Assembly: GCA_902774195.1 (NCBI GenBank)
Contig: CACYHM010000019.1
Coordinates: forward strand, 1-10,080
Length of the DNA: 10,080 bases
Reading direction: 5' to 3'
From: an uncultured Eubacteriales bacterium
GTDB taxonomy: Bacteria > Bacillota_A > Clostridia > Peptostreptococcales > Anaerovoracaceae
A program made the translations under genes and the position numbers. The notes beneath the pieces were generated by a model. It was not told where the DNA came from. It saw nothing but the letters and a program-made list of their open reading frames with translations, and did no database searches. This document shows positions 6,896 through 10,080 of the stretch, one piece after another. Position 1 is the stretch's first letter. Each line of letters starts with the position of its first letter.

Positions 6896-8599
6896 CTAAG
6901 CCTCCCTTTTTATAGACAGTTCCTTTTTTATCAGTTCTTCAAATTCCTCCGGCGGAAGCGGCTTCGAGAAGTAGTAGCCCTGTACAAGCTCGCAGCCCGC
7001 GTCCTTGAGGAGTTTCATCTGCTCTTCGGTCTCGACTCCCTCAGCCACTACAGGCACTCCGAGGTATTTCGCTATGTCGAGCACCAGCTCTATCATGCGG
7101 AAGCTTCCCGCGTCCTTCTCGACGTTCCTGATGAACTTCATATCCATCTTTAGCGTGTCGATAGGCAGCGATGAAAGCATATTGAGCGATGAATATCCCG
7201 CTCCGAAGTCATCCATCTCAATACCGAAGCCCTCTTCTCTGAGCTTTTTGATCACCTCGATCAGCTCCTCCGCATTGTCGGTATACGCGGACTCGGTCAC
7301 CTCGAGTCTGAGATCTTCAGGTGCGAGCCTGTTCTGTTTCAGACGTATCTCCAGATTGCCCTTCAGATCAGGGTCGAACATCTCGGCTCTCGACATATTG
7401 ACCGAGATCGGGAGCACGATCCCGAAGCGGTCTCTCCAGTCGGCGGCCTGCTTTGCGGCGACAGCCCACACATAGTCGTCGACCAGATGGATTATGCCGT
7501 GGTTCTCAAACAGCGGTATGAAATCGCCAGGGGATATCATGCCGAACTCCGGATGCATCCACCTGACCAGCGCCTCTGCGCTCGCGAGCTTCGGCGGCTC
7601 GCACTGTATATCGTACTTCGGCTGGTAGAAGACGGTGAACTGACCTGTCTCCAGGGCCCAGTTCACATCGTTCAGGAGTCTCTGCCTGAATATCTCCTTT
7701 TCCCTCATCTGCTCATCGAAGACCATTACCTGCCTGGTCGTGTCTCCGCGAACCATCTTGCACGCGCTCATCGCGCGGTCGAACATCTCTTCCGGATCGG
7801 CGCCTTCCCTGTACGGCTTGATGCCCATCCTGAGCTTTATGTTCGTGTGTCCCGGCAGCTGCGCGAGCTTTTCCTCTATGGTCCTGAGGAGGCCGTTGTA
7901 TTCGGAAGGGTCTCTGTGCAGGCAGTACATCGCGAAGCGGTCTCCTTCGAGCCTGCTGGCGACCCCCTTTGTGTTCCTGATAAAGTCTTTTATCTCATCG
8001 GCCACAGTGCAGAGCACCCTGTCGCCGAAATCCCGTCCGTAGAGGTCGTTGACCGAGTGGAACCTGTCTATATCCATCACTACCGCGTCCATATGCCAGT
8101 CCTTGTGGTAGCGGAATATCCTCTCGGTATATTCGCGGAAGAAACTCCTCGTGTACAGCCCCGTCAGGAGGTCTCTTTCAGCCGAGCTTATGAGCTGGCG
8201 TCCCTCGGACAGCTCTATGACGCGCTCTATCCTGGCGAGTATCACCTCGTGCAGGTCGAACGGTTTTGTGATGAAGTCGACAGCGCCCATCTGAAGAGCT
8301 TTCAGCTCGGCATCTTTTTCGGCTGTCAGCACTATGACCGGGATGCTTTTGAGCTCCGGATCTTTTGCCAGCGCATCAAGCACCTGGAAACCGTCCATCA
8401 CCGGCATCATCAGGTCGAGCAGTATTATCGACAGATTGTTCCGGTTCGCACGGATCACCTCGAGTCCTTCCTCGCCGTTCTCTGCATAAATCACGTCGTA
8501 ATCGTCCTCGAGTATCATGCCGAGCAGATCACGGTTGATCTCCTGATCCTCTACCACCAGCACCAGCGGTCTTCTGTTTAATTCTTTGGACTGGATCAT
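6896..8599 (-). CDS. REC-GGDEF-EAL response regulator, probable c-di-GMP phosphodiesterase
   Basis: This 567-residue soluble protein has a receiver (about 10-130), a GGDEF domain (about 140-297) and an EAL domain (about 305-560). The receiver is complete: E17/D18, phosphoacceptor D62, T92 and K112. The GGDEF signature is degenerate: EGDRF at 218-222 instead of GGDEF, and the RxxD inhibitory site upstream is absent, so cyclase activity is unlikely. The EAL domain keeps all residues known to be needed for hydrolysis: E342 in EALVRW, N401, E433 in EVTES, D463/D464 in DDFGAGYSS, K484, E520 in AEGVE and Q540 in QGYYF. The protein should therefore cleave cyclic-di-GMP to linear pGpG when controlled by phosphorylation. 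The degenerate GGDEF may bind GTP as an allosteric switch, as reported for the Caulobacter protein CC3396. The ATG overlaps the stop of the upstream kinase (ATGA at 8599-8596) and has GAGAGGAG eight bases upstream. Confidence 0.92.
   Translation of the reverse strand: MIQSKELNRRPLVLVVEDQEINRDLLGMILEDDYDVIYAENGEEGLEVIRANRNNLSIILLDLMMPVMDGFQVLDALAKDPELKSIPVIVLTAEKDAELKALQMGAVDFITKPFDLHEVILARIERVIELSEGRQLISSAERDLLTGLYTRSFFREYTERIFRYHKDWHMDAVVMDIDRFHSVNDLYGRDFGDRVLCTVADEIKDFIRNTKGVASRLEGDRFAMYCLHRDPSEYNGLLRTIEEKLAQLPGHTNIKLRMGIKPYREGADPEEMFDRAMSACKMVRGDTTRQVMVFDEQMREKEIFRQRLLNDVNWALETGQFTVFYQPKYDIQCEPPKLASAEALVRWMHPEFGMISPGDFIPLFENHGIIHLVDDYVWAVAAKQAADWRDRFGIVLPISVNMSRAEMFDPDLKGNLEIRLKQNRLAPEDLRLEVTESAYTDNAEELIEVIKKLREEGFGIEMDDFGAGYSSLNMLSSLPIDTLKMDMKFIRNVEKDAGSFRMIELVLDIAKYLGVPVVAEGVETEEQMKLLKDAGCELVQGYYFSKPLPPEEFEELIKKELSIKREA
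6901..6906 (-). promoter_or_regulatory. Ribosome binding site of the Hpt gene
   Basis: GGGAGG stands eight bases before the ATG at 6892 and lies inside the last codons of the REC-GGDEF-EAL gene, which stops three bases before the Hpt start. This suggests the two are translated together. Confidence 0.6.
8596..8599 (-). other. ATGA stop-start overlap between kinase and REC-EAL genes
   Basis: The TGA of the hybrid kinase (8598-8596) and the ATG of the REC-GGDEF-EAL gene (8599-8597) share bases as ATGA, a common arrangement for translational coupling. The purine-rich GAGAGGAG site at 8615-8608 allows independent initiation as well. The arrangement predicts balanced production of kinase and regulator. 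Confidence 0.75.
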
Positions 8600-10080
8600 T
8601 CAGTTTTCTCCTCTCCACCCATGACGCGGGCGAGTGTTTTTTTCATCAGCTCAGGATCGACCGGCTTCGAAAGGTGATCGTCCATGCCTGCTGCAAGACA
8701 TTTCCGGACATCCTCGTAAAATGCGTTCGCGGTCAGAGCTACGATAGGTATAGTCTTCGCATCGGCTCTGTCCAGAGAGCGTATCGTCCGGGTCGCCTCG
8801 AGTCCGTCCATGACAGGCATCCTCATGTCCATGAGTATCGCGTCGTAATATCCCGGCTCGCTCGCCGCGAACATATCGACCGCCTTCTTTCCGTTTCCGG
8901 CGCGTTCCGATCCTGCGCCCTCCATCTCCAGCAGGTCCGCGAGTATCTCCGCGTTGATGTCGACATCCTCGGCATAGAGTATCCTCCGCCCTTCCAGAGA
9001 CATGCTCCCTTCGGCGGAGACTTCCTCCTTTTCTGCAGCGGCCGTTTCAGGATCGACCGGAGCGAATTCGAGTCTGACGGTGAAAGTCGTACCCTCTCCC
9101 TTTTTGCTCGTGACTTCGATCGTGCCGCCCATCATGTCGACGAGCCTCTTTGTGATGGCCATTCCCAGACCCGAGCCGCCATACCTGTTGGTCGAGCTTT
9201 CGTCCTCCTGCGAGAACGCATCGAAGATCTTCGGTATGTATTCCTCATCCATCCCTGCGCCGGTATCGCTCATGATGAACTTTACCCTGCAGTTCGTTCC
9301 TGTATCTCCGGCACAGCATCCCGATGCTTCGGTAATGAAGGAGACCGTTCCTCCCTGAGGAGTGAACTTTACTGCGTTTCCCAGTATGTTGATCAGCACC
9401 TGCCTGACCTTCATGCTGTCTCCCATGCAGCATGGTCCGTGAGACTTGGAGGCCTCGTTCTTTCTGCCGCGGACCTCCTGCACGAAAACAAGTCCCTTGT
9501 CATCGCACTGGCTCTGTATGATGCTTCCTACCTGATCGAGGACTTCCTCCATCGAGAACGGCTCATTTCTCAGCAGCATCTGGCCCGTCTCGATGCGGCT
9601 CATGTCGAGCACATCGTTGATGAGGGACAAAAGGTGCTGCGCGCTCGATCCTATCTTTTCGAGCTGTGCGCGAGTCTCCGGCTTGAGTTCCGGATCTCTC
9701 AGGGCAAGCGTGTCGACGCCTATGATAGCGTTCATCGGCGTCCTGATCTCATGACTCATGTTCGAGAGGAATACGGTCTTGGCGCGGCTGCTCTCCTCGG
9801 CGGCCTTCAGCTCGGCCTCGAGCCTTCCCGTCTCCAGGAGGTGTTCAGTGACCCGCTCGAGAGTCCTCACTATGATGGCGACGAATATGCTGCCCCCGAA
9901 AAGTATCCCGGCCATGATGATGTCAGGCTTGCCGGTCAGTCCCACCATAAGGTATCCCAGCAGGAACAGGACAAGCAGGACGAACGGCACGATGAGCGTC
10001 GCCTTGCTGCCCTCCCAGTCACCGTATTCCATGGTGGACTTCATGTATTTGTTGTACCGCAGGATGTTCCACACCATCAG
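8596..10080 (-). CDS. Membrane hybrid histidine kinase with C-terminal receiver
   Basis: The frame is open to the right edge. The first visible ATG is at 10077, giving 493 residues, but the codon before it (CTG) is also open and no ribosome site can be seen, so the true start may lie outside. Residue numbers count from that ATG. Two membrane helices (about 28-47 and 53-71), joined by a very short GKPD turn, leave almost no extracellular sensor. A short signalling helix (72-100) leads to HisKA with H109, then the ATPase domain with N234, DTGAG (271-275) and GGSGLGM (300-306), and a receiver (about 363-485) with E370/D371, phosphoacceptor D417 and K471. All catalytic residues are present. The ATPase domain carries extra cysteines (C216/C217, C254/C255, C263) that the similar kinase at 3130-6480 lacks at matching positions, apart from one near C263. 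The signal may be sensed in the membrane, by a partner, or through these cysteines; none of this is shown. It is the first gene of the visible signalling run. Confidence 0.9.
   Translation of the reverse strand: MMVWNILRYNKYMKSTMEYGDWEGSKATLIVPFVLLVLFLLGYLMVGLTGKPDIIMAGILFGGSIFVAIIVRTLERVTEHLLETGRLEAELKAAEESSRAKTVFLSNMSHEIRTPMNAIIGVDTLALRDPELKPETRAQLEKIGSSAQHLLSLINDVLDMSRIETGQMLLRNEPFSMEEVLDQVGSIIQSQCDDKGLVFVQEVRGRKNEASKSHGPCCMGDSMKVRQVLINILGNAVKFTPQGGTVSFITEASGCCAGDTGTNCRVKFIMSDTGAGMDEEYIPKIFDAFSQEDESSTNRYGGSGLGMAITKRLVDMMGGTIEVTSKKGEGTTFTVRLEFAPVDPETAAAEKEEVSAEGSMSLEGRRILYAEDVDINAEILADLLEMEGAGSERAGNGKKAVDMFAASEPGYYDAILMDMRMPVMDGLEATRTIRSLDRADAKTIPIVALTANAFYEDVRKCLAAGMDDHLSKPVDPELMKKTLARVMGGEEKTE
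8608..8615 (-). promoter_or_regulatory. Ribosome binding site of the REC-GGDEF-EAL gene
   Basis: GAGAGGAG lies eight bases before the ATG at 8599, inside the end of the upstream kinase gene. It supports this ATG as the start of the REC domain protein. Confidence 0.6.

Larger units (their letters stand above)
1..10080 (-). other. Probable single transcription unit of seven genes
   Basis: Seven successive minus-strand genes are separated by -4, 3, 40, 24, 11 and 35 bases. None of the gaps contains a GC-rich hairpin followed by a T run, nor a convincing -35/-10 pair, so one transcript reading from beyond the right edge through the left edge is the simplest reading. The order is kinase, REC-EAL, Hpt, transporter-kinase, ligase, isomerase, membrane protein. 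A promoter inside the coding sequence upstream of the ligase cannot be excluded. Confidence 0.6.

Noticed and set aside
7487..8581. Plus-strand open frame (364 codons) antisense to the REC-GGDEF-EAL gene
   Set aside because: Shadow of a well-supported gene; no ribosome site or domain signal of its own.

Overview
All the genes in this window lie on the minus strand and are packed head to tail, with gaps of 40 bases or less and one 4-base overlap. Gene content, moderately high GC with frequent ATA (Ile) codons, good AGGAGG-type ribosome binding sites and kinase cores of the NMSHEIRTPMNAIIG type all suggest a Clostridia member, most likely Lachnospiraceae or a relative. This is inference from family resemblance; no rRNA or other marker gene is present. 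There are no RNA genes, mobile elements, CRISPR arrays, clear promoters or terminators, and no gap is long enough to need separate description.

In transcription order (right to left) the window holds: (1) a membrane hybrid histidine kinase with one C-terminal receiver (10080-8596, start possibly outside the window); (2) a REC-GGDEF-EAL protein (8599-6896) with a degenerate GGDEF and a complete set of EAL catalytic residues, so probably a receiver-controlled c-di-GMP phosphodiesterase; (3) a stand-alone Hpt phosphotransfer protein (6892-6521); (4) a 1116-residue fusion of an APC-type amino acid permease to a histidine kinase and two receivers (6480-3130); (5) an AMP-binding acyl-CoA ligase (3105-1297); (6) an MtnA-like sugar-phosphate isomerase (1285-230); (7) the first 64 codons of a multispanning membrane protein that leaves the window at base 1.

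Genes 1 to 4 contain every part of a multistep phosphorelay: two kinases, four receivers and one free Hpt. The only visible output is cyclic-di-GMP turnover, with no DNA-binding response regulator in the window. The most notable gene is the transporter-kinase fusion, whose architecture suggests a permease used as, or coupled to, a ligand sensor. The ligase and isomerase that follow may be metabolic partners of the sensed compound, but the sequence does not identify the substrate.
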